Below, piece after piece: positions 12,192 to 22,087 of a stretch of 55,623 nt of DNA (position 1 is its first letter; each line of letters begins with the position of its first letter). A program made the translations under genes and the position numbers. The DNA is from Lingula anatina (lineage: Eukaryota > Brachiopoda > Lingulata > Lingulida > Lingulidae), in contig NW_019775465.1 in NCBI RefSeq assembly GCF_001039355.2, positions 301,914 to 357,536 of the forward strand, read 5' to 3'. A model generated the notes under the pieces. The model worked only from the letters and a program-made list of their open reading frames with translations. It searched no databases and had not been told where the DNA came from.

Positions 12192-12560
12192 GTAAGTATG
12201 GAGAGCTAGTCCTCTTCATGGACTATAGGATGAACCAGGAAGATGTGCTGAAAAGGGTAAGTATGGAGAGCTAGTCCTCTTCATGGACTATAGGATGAAC
12301 CAGAAAGATGTGCTGAAAAGGGTAAGTATGGAGAGCTAGTCCTTTTCATGGACTATAGGATGAACCAGGAAGATGTGCTGAAAAGGGTAAGTATGGAGAG
12401 CTAGTCCTCTTCATGGACTGTAGGATGAACCAGAAAGATGTGCTGAAAGGGGTAAGTATGGAGAGCTAGTCCTTTTCATGGACTATAGGATGAACCAGGA
12501 AGATGTGCTGAAAAGGGTAAGTATTGAGAGCTAGTCCTCTTCATGGACTATAGGATGAAC
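12192..12560 (+). repeat. 65-bp junction minisatellite after exon w5 (left copy)
   Basis: GTAAGTATG donors recur at 12192, 12257, 12322, 12387, 12452 and 12517, exactly 65 bp apart. Each unit carries TCTTCATGGACTATAGG and AGATGTGCTGAAA, copied from the last ~50 bp of exon w5, then the donor. The array runs into the N gap. Confidence 0.95.
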
Positions 12561-12680
12561 NNNNNNNNNNNNNNNNNNNNNNNNNNNNNNNNNNNNNNNN
12601 NNNNNNNNNNNNNNNNNNNNNNNNNNNNNNNNNNNNNNNNNNNNNNNNNNNNNNNNNNNNNNNNNNNNNNNNNNNNNNNN
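12561..12680. other. Assembly gap (120 N)
   Basis: A run of N separates the two copies of the 1.9-kb block. The left contig ends within the 65-bp array. Confidence 1.
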
Positions 12681-12771
12681 GGCTCAAAGACTTATTCTAA
12701 ATGTCAAAATAAGATGATATTTGTACTTCACAGCATATAATGTTGATGCATGTTTTTACTCAATTTTTCAG

Positions 12772-12858
12772 CATGCAGCAGAATTGGAGAAAAAACAGAA
12801 TGAAATTGAAAACAAGAAACTGTTGGGCAACATTGCTCAGTATGGCAGTGTTGTACAG
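12772..12858 (+). CDS. ITPR: ITPR exon w3, right copy
   Basis: Same 29 codons and splice sites as 10750-10836. Splicing both copies of w3-w5 would stay in frame (429 nt, 143 codons) but would repeat most of the suppressor beta-trefoil, which no family member does. Confidence 0.8.
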
Positions 12859-13522
12859 GTGAGCCCCCAGTCTTGTGCAGGGGGTGGTGTTCTCCTCTAT
12901 GACATCTTTATACAATTATTGACTGTGGCTGAGGTCTGCTATTGGCTAGGTTTAACCCCAAGCTGGAATAAAATGACCTCAGTCAGTTATCCCAGCTTTA
13001 GGTTGAAACTTAGCCAACTACTGACTGAAACACAAAACCTATAACATCTTTGTTACATTATCACAATGTAAAGATAATTGAAAGTAATTAAGACACAATG
13101 ACAACTTATTGATTACATATCTAGCTCATGGAGTCACTAAAATAATTGACCTCATGTGGCTGCCTATCATGTGAGTGGGCAGCGTCAAAATTGATGATCA
13201 TGTGGCAGTTCTCTTTGTACAATTGTTTCCGTTACATCTATTCTCCTTATGCAATTGTTTTCTTTTTATATTTCGACCAATTCCTTTGTTGAGCAAGTAA
13301 TAGGTGTTTTTACTGTTTTTTTTCTTTCTGATTGGGTAAGATGATAGATCTTGGTGACTGTGCAGAACATATTAAGAAATGTTTGAACACTTGTAATACC
13401 AGTGACATAGAACTGTCTAACTCAATGAGATAATTTGATGAAAATGATATTTTTATTTCTGGCAAGAAACTGTTTGGATCACTTTAAACACGTGTATGAA
13501 TGTCATATATTAATCTCTTCAG

Positions 13523-13681
13523 TTGCTCCACCTTAAAAGCAACAAGTACCTGACAGTGAACAAGCGTCTGCCTGCGTTACTGGAGAAGAATGCCATGAGG
13601 GTCACACTGGACAACTCAGGAAATGAGGGATCTTGGTTTTATATAGTTCCCTTCTACAAACTCCGTTCGTCAGGAGACAAT
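13523..13681 (+). CDS. ITPR: ITPR exon w4, right copy
   Basis: Same sequence and borders as 11501-11659, 53 codons, phase 0. Confidence 0.8.
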
Positions 13682-14030
13682 GTGTGTAATAGGATGGAGA
13701 TATTGGTGTTGAAATATTAATGGAACAATGAATAGTTTTGACTTCTTTTAAAAAATAAATGGATACTTTTATATATTTAACAATTATATTGTTAAAATAT
13801 GATAACTGCATTGTTCCAAATTCAAATGGAAATTCCAGGAAATATTGACTGGGAATGTAAATGTAGCAAACTTTTATTATAATAATGATAAATAATATTT
13901 ATTTACAGTGTAAAATAGATACAAAATGTTCTTTAGATTTTCCAAGGGTAAATTAAGAGAATGAGATTGAATTAAAATACACAGTAGTTATTTCTTCACA
14001 TTTGTAAAATTTCTGCTATGTTTTATTCAG

Positions 14031-14213
14031 GTTGTAGTGGGAGACAAGGTGGTCCTGAACCCAGTGAATGCCGGCCAACCCCTGCATGCCAGTAACTATG
14101 ACCTGCCTGACAACCCTGGCTGTAAGGAGGTCAACTCTGTCAACTGTAACACCAGCTGGAAGATTGTCCTCTTCATGGACTATAGGGAGAACCAGGAAGA
14201 TGTGCTGAAAGGG
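14031..14213 (+). CDS. ITPR: ITPR exon w5, right copy
   Basis: Same sequence and borders as 12009-12191, 61 codons, phase 0. This copy is directly followed by its complete repeat array and exon w6. Confidence 0.85.
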
Positions 14214-14604
14214 GTAAGTATGGAGAGCTAGTCCTCTTCATGGACTATAGGATGAACCAGGAAGATGTGCTGAAAAGGGTAAGTATGGAGAGCTAGTCCT
14301 CTTCATGGACTATAGGATGAACCAGAAAGATGTGCTGAAAAGGGTAAGTATGGAGAGCTAGTCCTTTTCATGGACTATAGGATGAACCAGGAAGATGTGC
14401 TGAAAAGGGTAAGTATGGAGAGCTAGTCCTCTTCATGGACTGTAGGATGAACCAGAAAGATGTGCTGAAAGGGGTAAGTATGGAGAGCTAGTCCTTTTCA
14501 TGGACTATAGGATGAACCAGGAAGATGTGCTGAAAAGGGTAAGTATTGAGAGCTAGTCCTCTTCATGGACTATAGGATGAACCAGGAAGATGTGCTGGTT
14601 AAGT
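14214..14604 (+). repeat. 65-bp junction minisatellite after exon w5 (right copy, complete)
   Basis: GTAAGTATG or GTAAGTATT recurs at 14214, 14279, 14344, 14409, 14474 and 14539; a last degenerate unit ends with GGTTAAGTAATTGG near 14600. Units alternate CCAGGAAGATG and CCAGAAAGATG, a higher-order pattern that suggests growth of the array by multi-unit steps. Confidence 0.95.
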
Positions 14605-14770
14605 AATTGGGAGCTAGTTGTCTTTATGCACAGTTTAAAAAGCATTTTATGAACAGGAAGAAGCAAGACCAGATTTTGTCATATATTAGAACTTAAGAAA
14701 CAGTTTATGAACAGTTTGTGATTTTGGCACAAGGCAAGGCTATGTTTTACATGTACTACTCTACTTCCAG

Positions 14771-14917
14771 GGGGATGTGGTGCGTCTGTTCCATGCTGAA
14801 CAGGAGAAGTTTCTTACCTGTGATGAGTACAAGAAGAAACAGTATGTGTTCCTCAGGACAACAGGGAGAACATCTGCCACTGCTGCCACTAGTTCTAAGG
14901 CACTGTGGGAAGTGGAG
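14771..14917 (+). CDS. ITPR: ITPR exon w6: IP3-binding core, beta-trefoil
   Basis: Acceptor CTTCCAG, donor GTAAGG, phase 0, 49 codons. Reads [16 protein letters not shown] and then [10 protein letters not shown], ending A-L-W-E-V-E. Family knowledge: the arginine of V-V-R-L and the R-T-T-G-R loop (Arg265-Arg269 in mouse type 1) contact IP3; all are kept. Confidence 0.97.
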
Positions 14918-15000
14918 GTAAGGGTCAGGGTAACCTATGATAACTGTGGGAAGTGGAGGTAAGGATTACTTTGACCTGGGATAACTGTGGGAACTGGAGA
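14918..15000 (+). repeat. 41-bp junction repeat after exon w6
   Basis: GTAAGG donors at 14918 and 14959 are each preceded by TGTGGGAAGTGGAG, the end of exon w6. A third unit reads TGTGGGAACTGGAGATAT, so its donor is lost. This is the smallest of the junction arrays. Confidence 0.85.
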
Positions 15001-15312
15001 TATCCCCTCCTCCCTCACAGATACTTTCTTCTTGCCAGAGATTCCCTCCTAGTCATTAGAAAGGGCAGATTTTGTCAGCAATAAAAATTACCTTGTAAAC
15101 TGCTTGTAAACTCTTTTCAAATAACTGTTCATTGGGTATGAAAAAAAATTATTATTAAAATTTTTGACTAATGAGCTATAAATGATTCAGTTTTGTTAGA
15201 GAATCCTTATTAATATACTTTTATAGCAGCTTTAAAATTTGAACCTAATAGATGTGTGAACTGTCTCTTTCATGCGTGAATTCTCAGCTCAAAACTGGTT
15301 TATGTTGTCCAG

Positions 15313-15408
15313 GTTGTTCAACATGATCCATGCAGAGGGGGTGCTGGCCATTGGAACAGCCTGTTTAGGTTCAAACACCTAGCAACTGGACAGTACCTGG
15401 CTGCTGAG
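15313..15408 (+). CDS. ITPR: ITPR exon w7: IP3-binding core
   Basis: Acceptor TTGTCCAG, donor GTAAGA, phase 0, 32 codons. Reads [18 protein letters not shown] and [13 protein letters not shown]. Its end is where vertebrate ITPR1 has the S1 alternative segment. The intron before it (14918-15312), past the small repeat, shows nothing else. Confidence 0.97.
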
Positions 15409-15632
15409 GTAAGACCACGTGTAGGTTCAAACACCTAGCAACTGGACAGTACTTAGCTGCTGAGGTAAGACCACATGTAGGTTCAAACACCTAGCAACTG
15501 GACAGTACCTGGCTGCTGAGGTAAGACCATGTGTAGGTTCAAACACCTAGCAACTGGACAGTACCTGGCTGCTGAGGTAAGACCACATGTAGGTTCAAAC
15601 ACCTAGCAACTGGACAGTACCTGGCAGCTGAG
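15409..15632 (+). repeat. 56-bp junction minisatellite after exon w7
   Basis: GTAAGACCA donors at 15409, 15465, 15521, 15577 and 15633 are exactly 56 bp apart. Each unit contains AGGTTCAAACACCTAGCAAC and ends GCTGAG, a copy of the last 42 bp of exon w7. Retaining one unit in frame meets TAG at codon 10. Confidence 0.97.
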
Positions 15633-15780
15633 GTAAGACCAAATTAAGGCACGATATTTCTCCCTCTCATTGGGTATTAGATAGATATGTTAGAATAATC
15701 TTTGTAGCTGGCTTGCTTCATATAGCCTGCTGTAATAATACAGTGACACTAAGAATTTACTAGAGCCTTATGTCTTTCAG

Positions 15781-15941
15781 GTGGACAATGATCCGACCCC
15801 TGACCCCATGCGTAACAAGCTGCGTGGTGGTCCCAGCACTCCTGTGTATACACTGGTCTCTGTGCCTCATGGACATGACATTGCTTCCATCTTTGAACTG
15901 GACCCCACCACAATGACCAGAGGAGACTCACTGGTACCCAG
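15781..15941 (+). CDS. ITPR: ITPR exon w8: IP3-binding core
   Basis: Acceptor TCTTTCAG, donor GTAATT, 53 codons plus 2 bases. Contains [20 protein letters not shown] and ends D-S-L-V-P-R. The start (V-D-N-D-P-T-P-D-P) is the least conserved part of the binding core in the family. Confidence 0.96.
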
Positions 15942-15942
15942 G

Positions 15943-15946
15943 TAAT

Positions 15947-16002
<56 letters not shown>

Positions 16003-16015
16003 TAATAATAATAAT
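15943..16015. repeat. AAT microsatellite
   Basis: About 23 TAA/AAT units begin right after the w8 donor. Confidence 0.95.
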
Positions 16016-16131
16016 GCTAAATTAAGTTAATGATGGTGATGATAATATTTTTCACCTATTGCTAGTATCCATCATTACTGTGCCATGTTATTTTGCCTTT
16101 ACTAAAGCTTATTTGTTTTTCCTAAAACTAG

Positions 16132-16231
16132 GTCATCATTTGTCCGTCTGCGTCACCTGTGCACCAACACATGGGTCCACAGTACTTCTATTCCCATTGA
16201 TGTGGATGAAGACAGACCCATCATGAACAAG
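16132..16231 (+). CDS. ITPR: ITPR exon w9: IP3-binding core (MIR-type)
   Basis: Acceptor AAAACTAG, donor GTGAGA. The first base completes Arg, then 33 codons: [18 protein letters not shown], ending R-P-I-M-N-K. Confidence 0.96.
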
Positions 16232-16509
16232 GTGAGATCAGGAAGAACAGCAGGGATCATCCTGCACTGCCTAATTGGGTCAGCAGCATGCCCCATGTGA
16301 AATCAGTCTTAATACTAAAATATTGGTCTGTTGGTTGCCATGACTACACTACACAATATCTTTCAGCTACCTGATTCCTTATGGAGCTAGGTTACAGCAA
16401 GAAGTGGAGCATGTTAAACGTTTCTGCAATCAGTTAACAAGTAAAAATAGCTGCAGTAAGAAATCTATTTCATCCTTTCTACTGAGTTTCTGTTCCATGT
16501 ATTGTCCAG

Positions 16510-16670
16510 GTGGGTTGTGCTGCAGTAAAGGAAGACAAGGAAGCATTTGCCATTGTTCCTGTGTCTGCGGCAGAGGTCAGGGACCTAGACTTTGCTAATG
16601 ACGCCAGCAGGGTGCTGTCCAGCATTGCATCCAAGCTGGAGAAGAGCTCCATCACACAGACTGAGAGGAG
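16510..16670 (+). CDS. ITPR: ITPR exon w10: IP3-binding core
   Basis: Acceptor TTGTCCAG, donor GTAATA, 53 codons plus 2 bases. Reads [13 protein letters not shown] and [13 protein letters not shown], ending T-E-R-R. This is the start of the alpha-helical half of the binding core. Confidence 0.96.
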
Positions 16671-16804
16671 GTAATAGATAGGCCAGGCAGTGGAAACTTA
16701 TGACTGGTGGTGTGATATAAAGAAAATATATTTTTGTGTTGTGTATGTATTTGCTAGTAACATGTACCTTTCTGTATTATTATTTAGTGAGAACTTAGAG
16801 AGCC

Positions 16805-16972
16805 CAGGCCCGTAGCCAGGGGGGGTTCGGGGGGTTCGAAAGAACCGCCCCTTTTGCTGGAAAAAGGTCCACTCTGGGTGAAATTTGATCTAGGTACATG
16901 AAGTTTTAATGGAAAAAGGTCCACTTTTTCAGAAAAAGAACCCCCCTTTTGAAAATGCTGGCTACGGGCCTG
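16805..16972. mobile_element. 168-bp TIR element (CAGGCCCGTAGCCAG termini)
   Basis: A perfect 15-bp inverted terminal repeat, CAGGCCCGTAGCCAG and CTGGCTACGGGCCTG, is flanked by a possible 5-bp direct repeat GAGCC (16800-16804 and 16973-16977). Internal sub-ends contain GGGGTTCGGGGGGTTCGA and AAAGAACCCCCC. It is a non-autonomous DNA transposon by structure. The CAG start recalls hAT elements, but a 5-bp duplication does not fit the 8 bp expected. Confidence 0.8.
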
Positions 16973-17022
16973 GAGCCAGTGCAGCCAGTCTCATAAGACT
17001 TCTGATTTCTTCCATTTCTCAG

Positions 17023-17167
17023 ATGCGTGACCCAGCTCCTCCATGACCTGATCTTCTTTGTGGCCTATCAAGAGAACACCACTGGAGGGGACCCCCTGGA
17101 ATACGACTTTATTGTCCCCGATAGAGAGAGACAGAAGCTGCTCAGAGAGCAGAATATTCTCAAACAG
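17023..17167 (+). CDS. ITPR: ITPR exon w11: IP3-binding core, armadillo-like helices
   Basis: Acceptor ATTTCTCAG, donor GTGATT; the first base completes Arg, then 48 codons ending [16 protein letters not shown]. Family knowledge: Arg504, Lys508 and Arg511 of the mouse protein bind the IP3 phosphates; the equivalents R, K and R are present at the right spacing. Confidence 0.97.
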
Positions 17168-17406
17168 GTGATTGGTTACTTTTTCAAAGGATTTATCATG
17201 AAGAAAGAAAGAAAGAACTATACTTATTCATTTTTAAGTGAGTTGAATATGAGATGTTAAAAATTCTTCAAGTAATGATATTTTAAAGTTATTTTTAATG
17301 ATGTTATGAAAGAATGTTAATCTTATATTATTATGCAGTGTCATACAAGAGCTATGAAAATATTATCAGGTAGACATTTTGACTCTTCTCTTTGTCATAT
17401 GCGTAG

Positions 17407-17565
17407 GTGTTCAAGATCCTTCAAGCTCCATTTATAGAGGGCAGTGAAGGCCCCTTGTTGAAGATGGAGGAGCTGGCAGACAAACGGCATGCTCCTTTCC
17501 GCCACATCTGCTGTCTCTGCTACAGGATCCTCAAACTTTCCCAGCAGAGTTACAGGAAAAATCAG
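17407..17565 (+). CDS. ITPR: ITPR exon w12: IP3-binding core
   Basis: Acceptor ATGCGTAG, phase 0, 53 codons, ending S-Q-Q-S-Y-R-K-N-Q. The Y-R-K triplet equals Tyr567-Arg568-Lys569, further IP3 contacts. The donor GTCTAA is weak for a GT site, yet the next exon continues the protein exactly. Confidence 0.96.
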
Positions 17566-17845
17566 GTCTAATATCAAACATGGTGTGATGATATAAGGAC
17601 ACAGGATGTTCCTGTTGTTATATATCCATTTAAGAAGTTGATATGGACACAGTTATGTTCAAAATTTAATTGGTGGTCACAGTAGCATTTGATTTTATGA
17701 ACAGTTCTGTTAACAACATAAAACATTCAGACTGGTGATATTAGAACAGTGGGTAAATCACTTTGAAACTTGTTTGTCTACAATGAAAACATTTTTTAAT
17801 CTATTACTGTCTACCATTGACATAGTTATTTATCAATTCCCTTAG

Positions 17846-18018
17846 GAGTACATTGCCAAGCAGTTTCCATTCATGCAGAAGCAGATAGGCTATGGTGTCC
17901 TAGCAGAGGATACTATTACTGCACTCCTTCACAACAACAGGAAGTTACTGGAGAAACACATCACAGGGTCCGAAATTGAGACTTTTGTCAACTTGGTCAG
18001 GAAAAATAAAGAGTGCAG
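17846..18018 (+). CDS. ITPR: ITPR exon w13: end of binding core, start of regulatory region
   Basis: Acceptor TCCCTTAG, donor GTGTGG, 57 codons plus 2 bases. Reads [30 protein letters not shown] and ends V-R-K-N-K-E-C-R. The intron that follows (to 18441) is AT-rich and holds nothing recognisable. Confidence 0.96.
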
Positions 18019-18441
18019 GTGTGGAGTTAATTTGTCAAATTATGTTTTTTTATCAGTAGACAAATGTGTCATTTAAACTGACATTAAAGGTATTTGCATG
18101 TCTTCAAACAAACCCTTTACTGTTATAATTTTGCCATTCTCCAGGTTTTATGTGACTCTGCAAGCTCAAGTTATGTTTGCATTGTGTGCAGAAAATTACA
18201 GTCTATTACATTACATTTCTTTCAGACTGTTTTCGCTTTTATTAAGGCCAGTATTATTTTATTCAACACCAGCAAGATATAAAGGCCTTTCCATGGTAAA
18301 AAAAAACACTAAAGAAAAAAAACTGTTATTAAAGGGGACATGTATTTATTACACAAAATCCATAAGTCAGAATGCAATAGTATGATTTAATGCTGTGTTT
18401 AATGATATGGCTGTTATTATTTTTCCTCCTCCTCTCCCCAG

Positions 18442-18561
18442 GTTTCTGGACTACCTGGCAGACCTTTGTGTGTCCAACCATGTGGCCATTCCAGTGACGC
18501 AGGAACTGATCTGCAAGTCTGTGCTCAGTCCTAAGAATGCTGACATCCTCATACAGACCAA
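18442..18561 (+). CDS. ITPR: ITPR exon w14: regulatory armadillo region
   Basis: Acceptor CTCCCCAG, donor GTGAGT. Reads [12 protein letters not shown] and ends N-A-D-I-L-I-Q-T plus two bases of Lys. In the family this is followed by about 65-70 residues (acidic loop with a W-L-F-W-like motif) before Y-Q-L-N-L-F; that segment is not found before the next exon. Confidence 0.95.
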
Positions 18562-18945
18562 GTGAGTGCTGCCATCATACAAAGGGGGTGAACTCCATAG
18601 CCTAAATTACATTCAGTAGATAGATCATTCTGGCATTTTGTCTTTTTCCCTAATTTCAGTGACATTATATTAGGTTAGCACACTAAGCATACTTTAAGTA
18701 TTAGAGTTAACTCCCATGCCAAAGTTCAATTTGGGTTGTTTTGCTTCCCAGGGCAGCTGTCAGGAGAAATCTTTGGCATTGTGTGGTTATGTAAAAGTAC
18801 TTCAGATTAAGCAGAGGAAGAGTTAAAAAAAAAGGAGGTATTTCCTCAATAAACCACCTTATGACTCTGCTGTGTAGCATAGTATGTCATGGTCTCTTTG
18901 TCTTGTTGTCTATGTCATGGTGTCTGNTGTTTGTTTTGACCTTAG
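18562..18945 (+). other. Intron w14-w15 with single-N join and missing segment
   Basis: Contains an isolated N at 18927, about 20 bp before the next exon. No exon for the conserved segment between these two exons can be read in the 384 bp. The sequence left of the N (GTTGTCTATGTCATGG) repeats part of itself nearby, typical of a contig end. Confidence 0.75.
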
Positions 18946-19041
18946 GTATCAGTTGGACCTGTTCTCCCACATGTGTCTTGACCGCCAGTACCTGGCCATC
19001 AACATTCTGTCACCACAGCTGGACATTGATCTCATTTTAAG
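18946..19041 (+). CDS. ITPR: ITPR exon w15: regulatory armadillo region
   Basis: Acceptor ACCTTAG, donor GTGAGG. Reads [19 protein letters not shown] and ends L-D-I-D-L-I-L-R. Phases fit both w14 and w16, so a missing exon between w14 and w15 would have to be a multiple of three. Confidence 0.96.
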
Positions 19042-19338
19042 GTGAGGAGGACACGGGGCACTTTCAGGGGATCTCAAAACAGCACTGGATACCAATAAGA
19101 TGGAGAAAGTTTTTAAAAACATGCATATTAATATTTGATTTTTGAATACATATTTAAAATATATTAAAATAAAATAGATGTCACACGGTAGAAAAATTCT
19201 ATGATTGTTGATGACGTGCATTTGCAAACAGTATTTGTGTTCTAGTATTAGTATCATATTTTCAAGATAATCCTGAAACAAATGAAACACAAGGGCACTT
19301 GCAGCTGTAGCTATTGATGTGTTTATTTTACAAAATAG

Positions 19339-19494
19339 ATGTATGGCAGATGAAGTCCTTCCTTATGAACTGCGTGCTTCGTTTTGTCGGCTCATGCTGC
19401 ACATGCATGTTGATCGTGACCCACAGGAGCAGGTGACCCCAGTGAAATACGCACGGCTTTGGTCGGAGATCCCCACTGCTATCTCCATTGATGA
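19339..19494 (+). CDS. ITPR: ITPR exon w16: regulatory armadillo region
   Basis: Acceptor ACAAAATAG, donor GTAAGT. Reads [20 protein letters not shown] and [18 protein letters not shown], among the most conserved stretches of the family. Confidence 0.97.
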
Positions 19495-19533
19495 GTAAGT
19501 GATCCATTCCTCTCATCTGGTCTGTCTTTATTA

Positions 19534-20799
19534 TTAAATAAGATTTCAGAAGAGGAGGTGTTAAGATGGTATAATAAAGTTGTGGTCTGCTTTAATGAAA
19601 CCAACTGTAAGAGTTTGTTAGAACCCTTGGTAGATGTTGTTTCACAGCTGAAAACAATGTATTGATTATCATTTAGGAAAATTGTTATTTATATATAAAA
19701 TAATGTAATTTTGTGTATTTATGATACTAATACTGGTTATTGTATGTGTGTAAATATGTAGGTTGAAAATATTCATTTTAACCTTAACTATGGGGTCGTT
19801 ACTTGTAAAGGGAGACCGTTTTTGGGATCTTATGCTACAATGAAGTTACAGCTACATTTTTAAAACTCTTAGCTTATTTAAAAATACTTTTTACAACATT
19901 TATTAGTGTTCATATTTCAAGTCTCAAGAAATTGTATTTTTCCTGTTCAATTTCAGAATTCTTCAAGGGTACTAAAATCCTGCTATGATTGTTTCTTTAT
20001 GTCCACTTTTTATATTTTTTTTGTTGCTTCAACATTTAGACCATTTCAATTTTTGTGAACTTTTAGTGGTAGTCAATTAAATTCTTTTGTATCTACAGTA
20101 TAAGATCTGTCAATCAATGATTTACTATGCATAATTTCTAGGAAAATGTGTAGGAATTTACCATGTTATTATGAAATAAACCCTTACCTCCCAGACACGG
20201 GCAATGGAGGAGCTGTGATGAATGTCAAATGCACAATTTTGCAGGTTCTTAGTTTTTATCTAACAGAGCACTTTCAGTTTGGAGATAAATTTGATGGTTT
20301 ATGTGAAGACTGAAGTTTGTAAGTTTTATAAACTTCCATGTGTTGGTCGAGTGCTGTAAACCATCTTGCTCTCAGTGGCTGTGTCTGGGGCAGTGGAGGT
20401 CAATGGAATCTTTTCTTTTTATATCTGTAAGGCAAAGGGGGTGAATTATTGGCTCTTTTCAAACCATAATGATAGATCTGAAGAAAATTTGATATTTATC
20501 TGGTGATAAAAAGTTTGGAATTTTGCTCATTTCAAATTGAATCGCAACTGCAATGTTTGTACTGAACAAAATGGGCACCAAATTATGTAGTAATAGACTG
20601 CCGGGCAATATCATGAGTTTTGATGTTTTTGTTTAAACTCATTACTAAAACAGTTTTGGTCAATGTATTCATTACATGATGTCTTAATGCTATGTAGTGT
20701 GTATCAGACATGAATGTTTATTTTTAAGCGAATAATTTGCCTCCCAAGTCTTTGGACGTGCTTGACAGATTTTATGTAACATGTTTATTTTGATTAAAT
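19534..20799. repeat. Intronic 1.26-kb block, left copy
   Basis: Starts TTAAATAAGATTTCAGAAG and ends at the single N. It matches 20826-22087 with about a dozen substitutions and small indels that I could see (for example GTCGAGTGC/GTCAAGTGC). Confidence 0.92.
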
Positions 20800-20825
20800 N
20801 CGGTATCGCCTCTCTGATCCTCTAG

Positions 20826-22087
20826 TTAAATAAGATTTCAGAAGAGGAGGTGTTAAGATGGTATAATAAAGTTGTGGTCTGCTTTAATGAAACCAACTGT
20901 AAGAGTTTGTTAGAACCCTTGGTAGATGTTGTTTCACAGCTGAAAACAATGTATTGATTATCATTTAGGAATATTGTTATTTATATATAAAATAATGTAA
21001 TTTTGTGTATTTATGATACTAATACTGGTTATTGTATGTGTGTAAATATGTAGGTTGAAAATATTCATTTTAACCTTAACTATGGGGTCGTTACTTATAA
21101 AGGGAGACAGTTTTTGGGATCTTATGCTACAATGAAGTTACAGCTACATTTTTAAATTCTAAGCTTATTTAAAAATACTTTTTACAACATTTATTAGTGT
21201 TCATATTTCAAGTCTCAAGAAATTGTATTTTTCCTGTTCAATTTCAGAATTCTTCAAGGGTACTAAAATCCTGCTATGATTGTTTCTTTATGTCCACTTT
21301 TTATATTTTTTTGTTGCTTCAACATTTAGACCATTTCAATTTTTGTGAACTTTTAGTGGTAGTCAATTAAATTCTTTTGTATCTACAGTATAAGATCTGT
21401 CAATCAATGATTTACTATGCATAATTTCTAGGAAAATGTGTAGGAATTTACCATGTTATTATGAATTAAACCCTTACCTCCCAGACACGGGCAATTGAGG
21501 AGCTGTGATGAATGTCAAATGCACAATTTTGCAGGTTCTTAGTTTTTATCTAACAGAGCACTTTCAGTTTGGAGATAAATTTGATGGTTTATGTGAAGAC
21601 TGAAGTTTGTAAGTTTTATAAACTTCCATGTGTTGGTCAAGTGCTGTAAACCATCTTGCTCTCAGTGGCTGTGTCTGGGGCAGTGGAGGTCAATGGAATC
21701 TTTTCTTTTTATATCTGTAAGGCAAAGGGGGTGAATTATTGGCTCTTTTCAAACCATAATGATAGATCTGAAGAAAATTTGATATTTATCTGGTGATAAA
21801 AAGTTTGGAATTTTGCTCATTTCAAATTGAATCGCAACTGCAATGTTTGTACTGAACAAAATGGGCACCAAATTATGTAGTAATAGACTGCCGGGCAATA
21901 TCATGAGTTTTGATGTTTTTGTTTAAACTCATTACTAAAACAGTTTTGGTCAATGTATTCATTACATGATGTCTTAATGCTATGTAGTGTGTATCAGACA
22001 TGAATGTTTATTTTTAAGCGAATAATTTGCCTCCCAAGTCTTTGGACGTGCTTGACAGATTTTATGTAACAGTTTATTTTGATTAAA
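20826..22087. repeat. Intronic 1.26-kb block, right copy
   Basis: Second copy, offset about 1,292 bp. About 1 % difference is what two alleles of a polymorphic species would show, so an unmerged haplotype is likely. Confidence 0.92.

Larger units (their letters stand above)
10659..12560. repeat. 1.9-kb duplicated block, left copy (exons w3-w5)
   Basis: This block is repeated at 12681-14582 with a constant offset of 2,022 bp. I saw only two base differences, both in the intron after w3 (in CTCTTCTATG/CTCCTCTATG and CTGCTGTTGG/CTGCTATTGG). It ends in the middle of a minisatellite at a 120-N gap. This is what two overlapping allelic contigs placed in tandem would look like. Confidence 0.95.
12681..14582. 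repeat. 1.9-kb duplicated block, right copy (exons w3-w5)
   Basis: Near-identical to 10659-12560. Unlike the left copy it continues without a break through the end of the minisatellite to exon w6, so it is the copy physically linked to the downstream gene. Confidence 0.95.

Noticed and set aside
10750-14213. True tandem exon triplication or alternative w3-w5 cassette
   Set aside because: Near-identity, intron copies included, an adjoining N gap and the loss of fold if both were used all favour an assembly duplicate.
16829-16845. tRNA-like GGTTCGAA motif
   Set aside because: It lies within the TIR element at 16805-16972 as part of GGGGTTCGGGGGGTTCGA; there is no cloverleaf around it.
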